The notes: generated by a model not told the origin, from the sequence alone. DNA of 64,000 nucleotides from Pseudomonadota bacterium (GCA_023404705.1 JAEYAU010000253.1:1-64000); one strand, 5' to 3'; positions 23,703 through 32,172 are shown, counted from the first letter of the stretch. Numbers and translations are program-made.

Positions 23703-24920
23703 TCATTGGAGTTTGCACTTGGTTTCCGGCCGGTCGTATCCGAGCGTGTCGAGCTCCGACACCTGATGCAGGAAGCCCTCCTGCGGCGAGACCGACGCGA
23801 TCGTGCGCCCGTCGGCGAGCAGGATCGGCTGGCGCAGCTGATGATTCCAGTCGCGCAGCGTCAGCTTCTGCCCCTTGAAGGCGGCGAGCGAGAAGTCCGG
23901 GCTCTTGAGAAAGGCGAGGACCGCCTTCGGCTCCGTCGTGCGCTTGCGCGTCGCGGCCTCGCCGATCATGCGCGCCGCCGTCCAGGCCTGCATGTCGAGC
24001 GCCGTCATGCGGCGCGACGCCATCTCCATGAAGCGGTTCTGCATCTGGTGCGAGCCCCATTGCTGGTGGGCCGGGTCCCAGCTCTTCGGCACCAGCCCGG
24101 CCGAGCCCGCGACGGGCTTCGCGTCCCAGGTGCGATAGGGCAGGTAGCCGCCGAACACATCGCTCTCGTCCGCCGCCACCAGCACGTCGTACTCGTTCGA
24201 GGTGCGGGTGAATACCGGGATCTGCCGCTGCACCTGCACGACGCCCGAGTCGGTGCGCCGCGCGCCGCCCGTATCCTCGAACACTTTTTCTTCCACGATC
24301 TTGCTGCCGAAGCGGCTGGCGGCGCGCTTGAGCGCCTCGGCGAACAGCTTGTCCTGCGGATGCGAGCCGACCACCAGGAACCAGCGGCGCCAGCGCTTCC
24401 AGCCGAGATATTGCGCGAGCCCGTCTGCCAGCATCGAGCGGGTGGGCGCCGTGTGCACCACATTGGCGCGGCAGTCCTCCTCGCGCAGCCGGTCGTCGAT
24501 CGCACCCGCATTGAAGAAGAGGAGATCCTTGCCGGCATCCGCAGCCTTGAGCAGCGCCGGCGCCGGCAGGTCCGCGATGATCAGCGCGACCCCGCGCTCC
24601 TTCAGCGTCTGCACGGCGGCCGCCGGATCGTCGCCCTCCTTCAGACGCACTTCCTCGAGCCGGTAGCTCTGCTTGATGAAGCGGCCGGTCGTGTTGTTGT
24701 CGCGGACCGCGAGCTGCGCGCCGGCGAGCCCGTCATTGTCGGCCGGCATGTCGAGCAGCGAGATCGTCAGGCGGACCTGCGGCTGACGCAGGTACCCGAT
24801 CTTGATCTCGGTGGTGTCCTGGGCCCAGGCCGCGGGCGCGATGCCGGCCAGGATGCAGACCGTCATGATGGTGCGAAACAAGCAGCTTCTCCGGGGGCGA
24901 TCCGCTTGCAAGTCCTTCAT
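23703..24920 (-). CDS. lutA: ABC substrate-binding protein, PQQ alcohol dehydrogenase system (PedA1/LutA-like)
   Basis: A 405-residue exported protein of the branched-chain-amino-acid-binding (type I periplasmic) fold: IKIGYLRQPQVRL, GLAGAQLAVRDNNTTGRF, GVALIIADLPAPALL, LFFNAGAIDDRLREEDCRANVVHTAPTRSMLADGL. It is the specific binding protein of the ABC system tied to lanthanide alcohol dehydrogenases. It heads the operon, divergent from the methylofuran genes. ATG 24920 precedes a 34-residue leader with RPRRSCLF before the hydrophobic core; ATG 24869 would give a conventional short signal peptide. The start is therefore open. Confidence 0.9.
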   Translation of the reverse strand: MKDLQADRPRRSCLFRTIMTVCILAGIAPAAWAQDTTEIKIGYLRQPQVRLTISLLDMPADNDGLAGAQLAVRDNNTTGRFIKQSYRLEEVRLKEGDDPAAAVQTLKERGVALIIADLPAPALLKAADAGKDLLFFNAGAIDDRLREEDCRANVVHTAPTRSMLADGLAQYLGWKRWRRWFLVVGSHPQDKLFAEALKRAASRFGSKIVEEKVFEDTGGARRTDSGVVQVQRQIPVFTRTSNEYDVLVAADESDVFGGYLPYRTWDAKPVAGSAGLVPKSWDPAHQQWGSHQMQNRFMEMASRRMTALDMQAWTAARMIGEAATRKRTTEPKAVLAFLKSPDFSLAAFKGQKLTLRDWNHQLRQPILLADGRTIASVSPQEGFLHQVSELDTLGYDRPETKCKLQ

Positions 24921-25032
24921 GATACCGCCATTTCGGATTGAATCAGTGTGAATTTGCCGTAAGGTCCGCCCGGAAGAAGTGCCTGTCCGGCCGGGCAGAA
25001 CTGCCCGCAGGATGGGCCGATCCGGAGTTCCC

Positions 25033-26214
25033 ATGACCTTGTTTCTCGCCAGCGTGACGGACCCGCAGGAGGGCGAGATCGCGGTCGCGCATGGCGCCGA
25101 CATCATCGATCTGAAGGATTCGACGCAGGGCTCGTTCGGCGCGGTCGCGCCCGAGGTGGTGCGCGCGACCGTGACCGCCGTCGCGGGACGACGGCCCGTG
25201 AGCGCGGTCTCGGGCGAGCCGCCGATGGAGCCCTCGGCGGTCGTTGCCGCCGCAACCCAGATGGCGGATGCCGGCGTCGACTACGTCAAGGTCGCGCTGC
25301 CCGAGTCTCCTGCGCGCGAGGCGTGCATTCGCGCGCTTGCGCCGGTCGCGCGCCGCACCAAGCTGATCGGCGTGATGTTCGCCGACGCGGGCGCCGATCC
25401 GGCGCTGCTCGGCCCCATCGCGGACAGTGGCTTCGCGGGCGCCATGCTGGACACGCGGGGCAAGCAGGGCGGCCGCCTGCTCGACCATCTCGACATCACG
25501 ACGCTCGCGGGCTTCGTCGATGCCTGCCGCGCGCGCAACATGATGGCGGGGCTCGCGGGCTCGCTCGAGCCGCCCGACATTCCGCGTCTGCTGCTGCTGG
25601 TACCCGACGTGCTCGGTTTCCGCGGCGCTCTTTGCGTCGGACAGGATCGCGCCGCGCGCATCGATCCGGCCGCGATCGACGTGGTGCGCGCGCTCATTCC
25701 GATCGATGAGCGCCGCCGGCCCGACGCAGGACCTGTACCCGCCAAGATCGACTATCGGCTGCTCGCCGCGCGCGGCTACTCGGTGGATTCGACGCGCGAT
25801 GAGAGCGCCACCGACCGCATCTTCGTGCACGACTATGTCTGTGCGGTGCGCATCGGCGCCTATGCGCATGAGCGCGAGAAGCCGCAGAAGGTCCGTTTCA
25901 GCGTCGACGTCCGCGTGCTGCGCCCGAGCCACGCCCCCGAGGACATGCGCGACGTCTTCTCCTACGATATCATCACGGACTCGATCCGCATGATCGTCGC
26001 GCAGGAGCACATCGCGCTGGTCGAGACGCTCGCCGAGCGCATTGCGGCCGTGGTGCTGACCTATCCGCGCGTCATGAAGGCGACCGTGCGGGTCGAGAAG
26101 CTCGATGTCGGCCCGGGCGCCGTCGGCGTCGAGATCCAGCGCGAGCGCACGGCCGACGTCGCCAAGGTGCATCACCTCTATCCGGCGGCCCGCGATCCGA
26201 AAGCCGCCGAGTGA
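25033..26214 (+). CDS. mfnB: fusion: (5-formylfuran-3-yl)methyl phosphate synthase + dihydroneopterin aldolase
   Basis: A 393-residue two-domain enzyme. Residues 1 to about 235 are MfnB (UPF0264/DUF556), which makes the furan ring of methanofuran from two glyceraldehyde-3-phosphates: MTLFLASVTDPQEGEIAVAHGADIIDLKD, VDYVKVALP, KLIGVMFAD and GAMLDTRGK with active-site lysines. Residues about 270-385 are a FolB-type dihydroneopterin aldolase domain (DRIFVHDYVCAVRIGAYAHEREKPQKVRFSVDV, ALVETLAERIAAVVL). One chain thus serves both methylofuran and pterin synthesis. ATG 25033 has GGAG upstream. The next gene starts immediately after the stop. Confidence 0.92.
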   Translation: MTLFLASVTDPQEGEIAVAHGADIIDLKDSTQGSFGAVAPEVVRATVTAVAGRRPVSAVSGEPPMEPSAVVAAATQMADAGVDYVKVALPESPAREACIRALAPVARRTKLIGVMFADAGADPALLGPIADSGFAGAMLDTRGKQGGRLLDHLDITTLAGFVDACRARNMMAGLAGSLEPPDIPRLLLLVPDVLGFRGALCVGQDRAARIDPAAIDVVRALIPIDERRRPDAGPVPAKIDYRLLAARGYSVDSTRDESATDRIFVHDYVCAVRIGAYAHEREKPQKVRFSVDVRVLRPSHAPEDMRDVFSYDIITDSIRMIVAQEHIALVETLAERIAAVVLTYPRVMKATVRVEKLDVGPGAVGVEIQRERTADVAKVHHLYPAARDPKAAE

Positions 26215-26820
26215 ATGCTCACGGTCGTCAAGCTGGGCGGCAGTCACGCGCTTTCGTCCGCGCTCCGGCCCTGGGTCGCGGCGCTCGCGGGCTGCGGCCA
26301 CTGCGTCATCGTGCCGGGCGGCGGGCCGTTCGCGGATGCGGTGCGGACCGCCCAGCCCGTGATGGGCTTCGACGATCGCGCCGCGCACCACATGGCGATC
26401 CTCGCCATGGAGCAATATGGCTGCGCGCTCGCGAGCCTCGATGAGCGGCTGGTGCTGTGCGAGTCCGCGGATGCGATGCAGCTTGCGCTGAACCAGGGCC
26501 GCGCGCCGGTCTGGCTGCCCAAGCAGATGGTGCTTGCGGCCGCGGAGATCCCGTGGTCCTGGGACGTGACCTCAGACAGCCTCGCGGCCTGGCTCGCCGG
26601 CGAGATCGGCGCCGAGCGGCTCTTGCTGGTGAAACACGGTGATTGGCCGGCCGAGGCCGTCACGGCCGCGGACCTCGTCGCACGCGGCGCGGTCGATCCG
26701 GCTTTCACGGGCTTCGTCGCGGCAAGCCGTGCGCCCGCCTTCGTGGTCGGCCCGGCCGAGCACGCGCGCGCCGGTGCTGCGCTCAGCGCCGGAACGCCCA
26801 TCGGCACGCGGATTGTGTGA
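26215..26820 (+). CDS. mfnE: amino-acid-kinase-fold [5-(aminomethyl)furan-3-yl]methyl phosphate kinase
   Basis: A 201-residue small member of the amino acid kinase family: VVKLGGSHALS at the N-terminus, VIVPGGGPFADAVR, then LLLVKHGDW and a VDPAF segment. MfnE phosphorylates the aminomethylfuran phosphate during methanofuran synthesis in archaea; bacterial methylofuran makers carry the same gene next to MfnB. ATG follows the MfnB-FolB stop without a gap. An unspecific acetylglutamate-like kinase is excluded by size and context. Confidence 0.88.
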   Translation: MLTVVKLGGSHALSSALRPWVAALAGCGHCVIVPGGGPFADAVRTAQPVMGFDDRAAHHMAILAMEQYGCALASLDERLVLCESADAMQLALNQGRAPVWLPKQMVLAAAEIPWSWDVTSDSLAAWLAGEIGAERLLLVKHGDWPAEAVTAADLVARGAVDPAFTGFVAASRAPAFVVGPAEHARAGAALSAGTPIGTRIV

Positions 26821-26850
26821 TGCACGACGAAATCGAGCTAGGCTGATCGC

Positions 26851-27399
26851 ATGGCAAAGGTGAAGACACCGCGCTGGGGCTGGGCGCTGACCGGGTCGGG
26901 GCACTATTTCAAGGAGTGCCTTGCGCTCATCTCCGAGCTGGAGGAGGTCGATCTCTTCGTCAGCAAGGCCGCGGCCGAGGTCGTGCGCATGTACAAGCAG
27001 GAACTCAAGCTTCCGAAGTCGACGCGCGTCTTCCGTGATACCGCCGCGAGCGCGCCGCCGGTCGGCTACTTTTACTATGGCGTCTACCACACGCTGGTGG
27101 TCGGCCCCGCGACCTCCAATACCGTAGCGAAATGCGTGTTCGGCATCTCGGACAATCTGGTCACCAACGTGTTCGCCCAGGCCGGCAAGTGCCGCGTTCC
27201 GACCATCGTCTTCGCCTGCGACACGGCGCCCGAGCTCGAGACCGAGGCGCCCAAGGGCATGGTCAAGGTCTATCCACGCCGCATCGACCTCGACAACACC
27301 GAGCGCCTGAAATCCTTCGAGGCGACCGAGGTGGTCGAGACGCTGCCCGAGCTCGAGGCCGCGGTCGTGCGGCGCAAGCAAGACCTCGCGCATGGCTGA
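26851..27399 (+). CDS. flavoprotein, dihydromethanopterin reductase (acceptor)-like
   Basis: A 182-residue member of the flavoprotein (HFCD/archaeoflavoprotein) superfamily. It starts with WALTGSGHYFKECLALISEL, followed by the FMN-type segment HTLVVGPATSNTVAKCVFGISDNLVTNVFAQA and VPTIVFACDTAPE. Related proteins (DmrB/DmrX, AfpA) reduce dihydromethanopterin to H4MPT, so it probably performs the last H4MPT step here. The 3' end overlaps the DHPS-like gene by 8 bp. Confidence 0.82.
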   Translation: MAKVKTPRWGWALTGSGHYFKECLALISELEEVDLFVSKAAAEVVRMYKQELKLPKSTRVFRDTAASAPPVGYFYYGVYHTLVVGPATSNTVAKCVFGISDNLVTNVFAQAGKCRVPTIVFACDTAPELETEAPKGMVKVYPRRIDLDNTERLKSFEATEVVETLPELEAAVVRRKQDLAHG

Positions 27400-28780
27400 G
27401 CGCATCCTCTTTCTCACGGGCCATCTCGCGCGCGCGCGGCTCGAGAAAGTGTTGACCGGCACCGATCTCGGTTTCGCCTGGTCGATCCTCGATATCGGCG
27501 TGAAGGTCGCGGCTCTGATGACCGAGCAGATCATCGCGCGCCGCCTGCCGCGGCCCGTGGAGGCGAACCGCGTCGTGCTGCCGGGCCGCTGCCGCGCCGA
27601 TCTCGCGCGGCTATCCGCTGAGTTCGGCGTGCCCTTCGAGCGCGGCCCCGACGAGCTCAAGGATCTGCCCGCCTATTTCGGCAAGGGCGGCCGCGCGCTT
27701 GATCTGTCGCGCCACGACATGCGGCTCTTCGCCGAGATCGTCGATGCCTCGCAGCTCTCGAGCGCGCAAGTCCTCGCCCGCGCCGATGCGCTGCGCGGCG
27801 CCGGCGCCGACGTGATCGATCTCGGCTGCCTGCCCGACACGCCGTTCCCGCATCTCGAGGAGACGGTGCAGGCCCTGCGTGGGCGAGGCTTCGCGGTCAG
27901 CCTCGACTCGGCAAACGCCGAGGAGCTGCGCCGCGGCGGCAAGGCCGGCGCGAACTTCCTGCTCAGCCTGACCGAGCGCACCCTCAACATCGCGGGCGAG
28001 ACCGGCGCGACGCCGGTGCTGATCCCGGCCCAGCACGGCGACATGCCTTCGCTGCTGCGCGCCGCTGAGGCCGCCGACAAGCGCGGCCTCGCCGCGATCC
28101 TCGATCCGGTGCTCGACCCGATCCACTTCGGCTTCATGTCTTCGCTCGCCCGCTACGCCGATCTGCGCCGGGAATTGCCCGAAGCCGAGATCCTGATGGG
28201 CACCGGCAATCTCACCGAGCTCACCGATGCGGACTCGGGCGGCGTCACCGCGCTGCTGCTCGGCATCTGCTCGGAGCTGCGCATCCGCAATCTGCTCGCC
28301 GTGCAAGTGAGCCCACACACCCGCCGCACCATCGAGGAACACGACGCGGCGCGGCGCATGATGTTCGCGGCGCGCGAGGACGCGAGCCTGCCCCGCGACT
28401 ATGGCGGCGCGCTGCTGGCGCTGCACGACCGCAAGCCGTTCCCCAACACGCCGGCCGAGATCGCCGACGTCGCGCGCGAGGTGAAGGATCCGAACTTCCG
28501 CATCGAGGTCGCCGAGGACGGCATCCATGTCTACAATCGCGAGGGCCACCATTTAACGCAGGACGCGCTCGCGCTCTATCCGAAGCTGAACGTCGCGGCC
28601 GACGGGGCGCACGCCTTCTATCTCGGCACCGAGCTGATGAAGGCCGAGATCGCCTGGCGCCTCGGCAAGCGCTACGTTCAGGACGAGCCGCTCGACTGGG
28701 GCTGCGCGGTCGATCGCGCCGAGGAAGACCTCACGCGCCTGCGCGCCGCCGGCCATACGTTGCGGGGCTCCGAGAGCTGA
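27392..28780 (+). CDS. dihydropteroate synthase-like protein of H4MPT synthesis
   Basis: A 462-residue protein: an N-terminal unique part (ILFLTGHLARARLEKVL) and a TIM-barrel DHPS-related core (ADVIDLGCLPDTPFP, GFAVSLDSANAEELRRGGKAGANFLLSLTE, EILMGTGNLTELTDADSGGVTALLLGI). It ends in a C-terminal extension with DEPLDWGCAVDR. This family (archaeal and methylotroph DHPS-related proteins) is thought to couple the pterin to the beta-RFAP-derived arylamine in methanopterin. True DHPS signatures such as the N-terminal NLTPDSFSD are absent, so it differs from FolP at 6112. Confidence 0.88.
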   Translation: MAERILFLTGHLARARLEKVLTGTDLGFAWSILDIGVKVAALMTEQIIARRLPRPVEANRVVLPGRCRADLARLSAEFGVPFERGPDELKDLPAYFGKGGRALDLSRHDMRLFAEIVDASQLSSAQVLARADALRGAGADVIDLGCLPDTPFPHLEETVQALRGRGFAVSLDSANAEELRRGGKAGANFLLSLTERTLNIAGETGATPVLIPAQHGDMPSLLRAAEAADKRGLAAILDPVLDPIHFGFMSSLARYADLRRELPEAEILMGTGNLTELTDADSGGVTALLLGICSELRIRNLLAVQVSPHTRRTIEEHDAARRMMFAAREDASLPRDYGGALLALHDRKPFPNTPAEIADVAREVKDPNFRIEVAEDGIHVYNREGHHLTQDALALYPKLNVAADGAHAFYLGTELMKAEIAWRLGKRYVQDEPLDWGCAVDRAEEDLTRLRAAGHTLRGSES

Positions 28781-28782
28781 CC

Positions 28783-29349
28783 ATGCCGATGATCCGCGAG
28801 ACCATCGTCACCACCATGAACGAGAGCGGGGTCGTGCATATCGCGCCGCTCGGCATCATCGCGGAGGACGAGGGCTGGGTGATCGCCCCGTTCCGCCCCT
28901 CGACCACGCTCGACAATCTCAACGCCGTGCCCTTTGCGGTCGCCAACTATGTGGACGACGTGCGCATCTTCGCAGGCTGCCTCACGGGCCGCAGCAAGTG
29001 GCCGACGGTGCACGCTGACGACGTGCCGGTGCCGCGCCTCGCCGCCGCGCTCGCGCATGCCGAGCTGGAGGTCGAGAGCGTCACCGAGGATGCGCAGCGG
29101 CCGCGCTTCCACTGCCGCGTGGTGCGCCGCGTCTCGCATGCGCCGTTCGAGGGAATGAATCGCGCCAAGGCCGCCGTGGTCGAGGCCGCGATCCTGGTGA
29201 GCCGCCTGCACATGCTGCCGCGCGAGCGCGTCGAGCAGGAGATCGCGTATCTCACGGTCGCGGTGAGCAAGACCGCGGGCCCTTCCGAGCAGGAGGCCTG
29301 GGATTGGTTGATGGAGAAGATCGCCCGCCACTACGCGGAAACGCGCTAG
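28783..29349 (+). CDS. DUF447 family protein
   Basis: A 188-residue protein of the DUF447/flavin-split-barrel type: MIRETIVTTMNESGVVHIAPLGII, FAVANYVDDVRIFAGCLTGR, and FEGMNRAKAAVVEAAILVSRLHML. It occurs in methanogens and in bacteria with H4MPT, and is required for C1 growth in Methylorubrum as one of the unnamed biosynthetic ORFs, as I recall. The reaction is unknown. It begins 2 bp after the DHPS-like gene and closes the operon. Confidence 0.85.
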   Translation: MPMIRETIVTTMNESGVVHIAPLGIIAEDEGWVIAPFRPSTTLDNLNAVPFAVANYVDDVRIFAGCLTGRSKWPTVHADDVPVPRLAAALAHAELEVESVTEDAQRPRFHCRVVRRVSHAPFEGMNRAKAAVVEAAILVSRLHMLPRERVEQEIAYLTVAVSKTAGPSEQEAWDWLMEKIARHYAETR

Positions 29350-29400
29350 GCCTTGGGCTGCTCCGATGTGGGCGCAAACGGACTTAAGAAAAGCCATTAC

Positions 29401-29429
29401 GCCCCGCCGGGCCTCAGCCCGACGGGCGC
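29401..29429 (-). terminator. candidate terminator of pqqA
   Basis: CGCCCCGCCGGGC pairs, with one bulge and one mismatch, with GCCCGACGGGCG around CTCA. Read on the minus strand it lies 50 bp after the pqqA stop and is followed by TAATGGCTTTTCTT, a weak U-rich tail. It could also serve the operon ending at 29349 from the other side. Confidence 0.5.
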
Positions 29430-29478
29430 AACGTCATGATCATCGGCGAGCTCTCAAGGAGAGATCAGCCGTCTCGGA

Positions 29479-29556
29479 TCAGAATTCGGCCGGCAGGTAG
29501 CCGTTGATCTCGAGGCCGATGCAGATTTCGACGAGCGTCGGGGTCGTCCAGGTCAT
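29479..29556 (-). CDS. pqqA: PQQ precursor peptide PqqA (orphan copy)
   Basis: This 25-codon gene encodes MTWTTPTLVEICIGLEINGY then LPAEF. The Glu16-x3-Tyr20 pair, which PqqE/PqqD and PqqB-F crosslink and process into PQQ, is present, and the MxWxxPxxxEIxxGxE start is the PqqA family pattern. GGAGGAG lies 8 nt upstream of ATG 29556. The gene stands alone: no pqqBCDE follows on this strand within the window. It sits between the H4MPT operon and the HWE kinase. It probably supplies extra precursor for XoxF cofactor synthesis elsewhere in the genome. Confidence 0.9.
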   Translation of the reverse strand: MTWTTPTLVEICIGLEINGYLPAEF

Positions 29557-29684
29557 GGCGTCGCTCCTCCGGTTGACCGGCCCGTCAGGACCGGCGTGAC
29601 AGAGTCATTATAGTAATAGGGGCTGCGCGGGCGCAACCATCTGTTCACCCTGCGTTCCAAGATATCAGCCCTGCAATTTCGCCG

Positions 29685-31304
29685 TCACGGCAGATTCTCG
29701 TCCTCGCGCGGAACGCGGTCGGGCCAGCGTTCGTGCGTGAGGGGGATCACCAGCGTGGCATTCAGCCCGCTCGCCTCGAAGCTCTGCCGCACCTCGCCGT
29801 TGAGCTGCCGCTCGATCACCACGGCGACCAGTTTCGAGCCGAAACCTGCACGCCGTGACCGTTTCGGCGCGGGGCCGTGCTGCTCGATCCAGTGGAAGGT
29901 CAGCGTCAGCCCGCGTTCCGTCCGTCCGGCCGACCAGGACAGCGCGAGCCGTCCCTTGGGCACGGACAGGCTGCCATATTTCACCGCATTGGTCGCGAGC
30001 TCGTGCACGGCCGTGCTCAGCCCGAAGGTCGGATCTGGCTCGAGAAACACGTCCGGCCCTTCGAGCGTGACGCGATCCATGTAGGGCGCGAGCAGCCCGC
30101 GCATCAGCTCGACCAGCGAGGTCGAGCGCCAGCCGCCCTCGGTGATCAGGCGATGTGCATTGGCGAGTGCGAGCACGCGCGCCTCGTACTTGGTCGCCAC
30201 CTCGGCGACGCTGCGCGAGGTCTTGGCAGTCTGCGTGAACAGCGCGAGAAGCTGCGAGAACAGGTTTCCCGAGCGATGGCGCAGCTCGCGGATCATGAGC
30301 TCGTGGCGCTGGTCGAGCTGCCGGCGCTGGATCGCGCCCGCGATGACATTGGCCGCCGCCATCACGAAGGAGACGTCATGCTCCTCGAAGCGGAGCCGGC
30401 GGCGGGCATGCGCGGCCAGCACGCCATAGGCGCGTCCGTCGGGTCCCGCGATCGGCACCGCGATGCCGGAGGCGGCGCCGTGCTCGGCGAGCAGCGGCGT
30501 CACCGTGAAGCGCGTCTCCCGCGCGAGATCCTCGACCACGACCGCCGCACCGCTCTCGAGCGCATAGCCCGCATGGGTCTCGGGGCTTGTCGAGATATGC
30601 GCCGCGCCGACCAGCCCGGGGGCCCAGCCGACGCCTGCGCGCAGCAGGAATTCCGCATCGCCCGGCACCAGCTCGAGGATCTGCATGAACTCCACCCCGA
30701 GCATCTCGGCGACGGTCGTGACCAGCTCGTCGAACAGCTTCTGCAGGTTCGTTTCGGTGAGCGCGCGCGCGCCGAGACGCGCGATCGCCTCCTGCTGGCG
30801 CGCCCGCACGCGCAGCTCGCGATCGAGCCGCACGCGTTCCGTCACGTCGCAGCAGACGCCGACCATCTGCACGGCGGCTCCGTTCTCGATCACGACGCTG
30901 CCCGAGGCCTCGATCCAACGCTCGTCCTGCGGCGACGTTGATGCCAGGCGAAACTGCACCGAATAGGGTGTGTGCGTTCGCAGCGTTTCCTGGATGACCG
31001 CCATCACGCGCGCGCTGTCTTCCGGATGCACGAGCTTCTCGCCGAACGCGAACGTGCCGTCGAAGCTGCCGCGCGGCAGCCCGCAGATCTCCTCGAGATT
31101 GCTCGACCAGGTCACGCGGTTGCTGCGCAGGTCCCACGACCACACGCCGATCCGCCCGGACTCCAGCGCGATCCGGATCGACTCCAGATTGGGGAAGAAC
31201 GGTCGCTGGCTGCGGCTCGCAGCCGAGCGGCTCGCTTGGGAGCCGCTCCCCTGTGAGCCGCCCGCATGTGCGCCGCCATGAAATTGAGCACGCAGATCGG
31301 GCAC
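29685..31304 (-). CDS. PAS-GAF HWE-family sensor histidine kinase
   Basis: A 539-residue soluble kinase without membrane segments. Residues 1-35 are Ser/Gly/Arg-rich and low-complexity. A PAS domain spans about 40-155 (GRIGVWSWDLRSNRVTWS, VGVCCDVTER) and a GAF domain about 178-325. The HWE kinase core from 335 has phospho-acceptor His343 in RELRHRSGNLFSQL and the ATP-site VHELATNAVKYGSL. HWE kinases commonly feed PhyR in the general stress response, and phyR lies 3 kb away, so it is a candidate PhyR kinase. It begins with GTG 31304 behind GAGGATC. Confidence 0.9.
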   Translation of the reverse strand: MPDLRAQFHGGAHAGGSQGSGSQASRSAASRSQRPFFPNLESIRIALESGRIGVWSWDLRSNRVTWSSNLEEICGLPRGSFDGTFAFGEKLVHPEDSARVMAVIQETLRTHTPYSVQFRLASTSPQDERWIEASGSVVIENGAAVQMVGVCCDVTERVRLDRELRVRARQQEAIARLGARALTETNLQKLFDELVTTVAEMLGVEFMQILELVPGDAEFLLRAGVGWAPGLVGAAHISTSPETHAGYALESGAAVVVEDLARETRFTVTPLLAEHGAASGIAVPIAGPDGRAYGVLAAHARRRLRFEEHDVSFVMAAANVIAGAIQRRQLDQRHELMIRELRHRSGNLFSQLLALFTQTAKTSRSVAEVATKYEARVLALANAHRLITEGGWRSTSLVELMRGLLAPYMDRVTLEGPDVFLEPDPTFGLSTAVHELATNAVKYGSLSVPKGRLALSWSAGRTERGLTLTFHWIEQHGPAPKRSRRAGFGSKLVAVVIERQLNGEVRQSFEASGLNATLVIPLTHERWPDRVPREDENLP

Positions 31305-31491
31305 AATGATCCTCAGCGGTTTGATCCGCTCGTTCTTGCCGCGAAAGATGCGTCACGGTGTTGGCGGCAACCGCGACGCAAGCGCGGCGATATCAAGACA
31401 ACGCGAATCCCACGAATCCGCATCATCAATGATGAACAAAATATTTGGATCGCGGCTTTTCGCGCGTTCTCCTGCGCCGGAGCGTTCGCGC

Positions 31492-32172
31492 TCAGTCCGC
31501 GGGCGCGGCGCCGGTCGTGCTCAGGCGGCGCCGTGTGTCGGCCGCCGCGGAGCGCAGCTGGATCGGCAGGCTGCGGTTGCGCGCCTGCGCGGTTCCGTTG
31601 AACACCTGCGGGCCGTTCGCGGTCTGGATCATGTCTCCGGCGCGCAGGGTCGGGTCCGCCGCCGCATCCATGCGCGCCAGCCCGAAGATGTCGCGGCCGT
31701 TGCACGTGCAGTCCGCCGACACGCGCTGCCGATACGCGAAGGCGGTCGGCAGGTTCGCGTAGCGTTCGCCGTCCTCGGCCGACGCGGTGTCGATCGCGGA
31801 ACCGTAGAACACCTTGGTCTTGCTCGCCGGACACAGCGCGCTGCACAGCCCGGCCGACGAAACATGGGCGCTGCGTGTCACCGGGAAATGCCGCCCGTCG
31901 CAGAGCCGGACACAATGCGCTTCGCCGCCGCGGCCTGACGATGACGATGATACGCGGCGCCTCTCCGGCGCGCGTGGCTCTGCCAGGGGATCCGAGTAGC
32001 TGAGCGGCGGCGCTTGCCGCACGACCGGCGGACGCTGCCCCGTAAAGGCGCCGAACAGCGCGCCGAACAGTCCTTGCGCGAATGCACCGCCGAACGGGAG
32101 CAGCAGCACGCAGCCGACGGCCGCGATCGCGAGTCCGGTCCGGGACGGCGACGAAGAGCCCCTTCCAAGCAT
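31492..32172 (-). CDS. DUF2865 domain exported protein
   Basis: A 226-residue protein with an N-terminal hydrophobic export segment (LAIAAVGCVLLLPFGGAFA). The DUF2865 core follows: CVRLCDGRHFPVTRSAHVSSAGLCSALCPASKTKVFYGSAID, ANLPTAFAYRQRVSADCTCNG. Six cysteines in CVRLC, LCSALCP and CTC suggest disulfides outside the cytoplasm. Common in Hyphomicrobiales; function unknown. ATG 32172 gives the signal sequence, while the frame further upstream is unlikely to be coding. The 187-bp gap to the HWE kinase gene holds nothing I recognise. Confidence 0.85.
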   Translation of the reverse strand: MLGRGSSSPSRTGLAIAAVGCVLLLPFGGAFAQGLFGALFGAFTGQRPPVVRQAPPLSYSDPLAEPRAPERRRVSSSSSGRGGEAHCVRLCDGRHFPVTRSAHVSSAGLCSALCPASKTKVFYGSAIDTASAEDGERYANLPTAFAYRQRVSADCTCNGRDIFGLARMDAAADPTLRAGDMIQTANGPQVFNGTAQARNRSLPIQLRSAAADTRRRLSTTGAAPAD

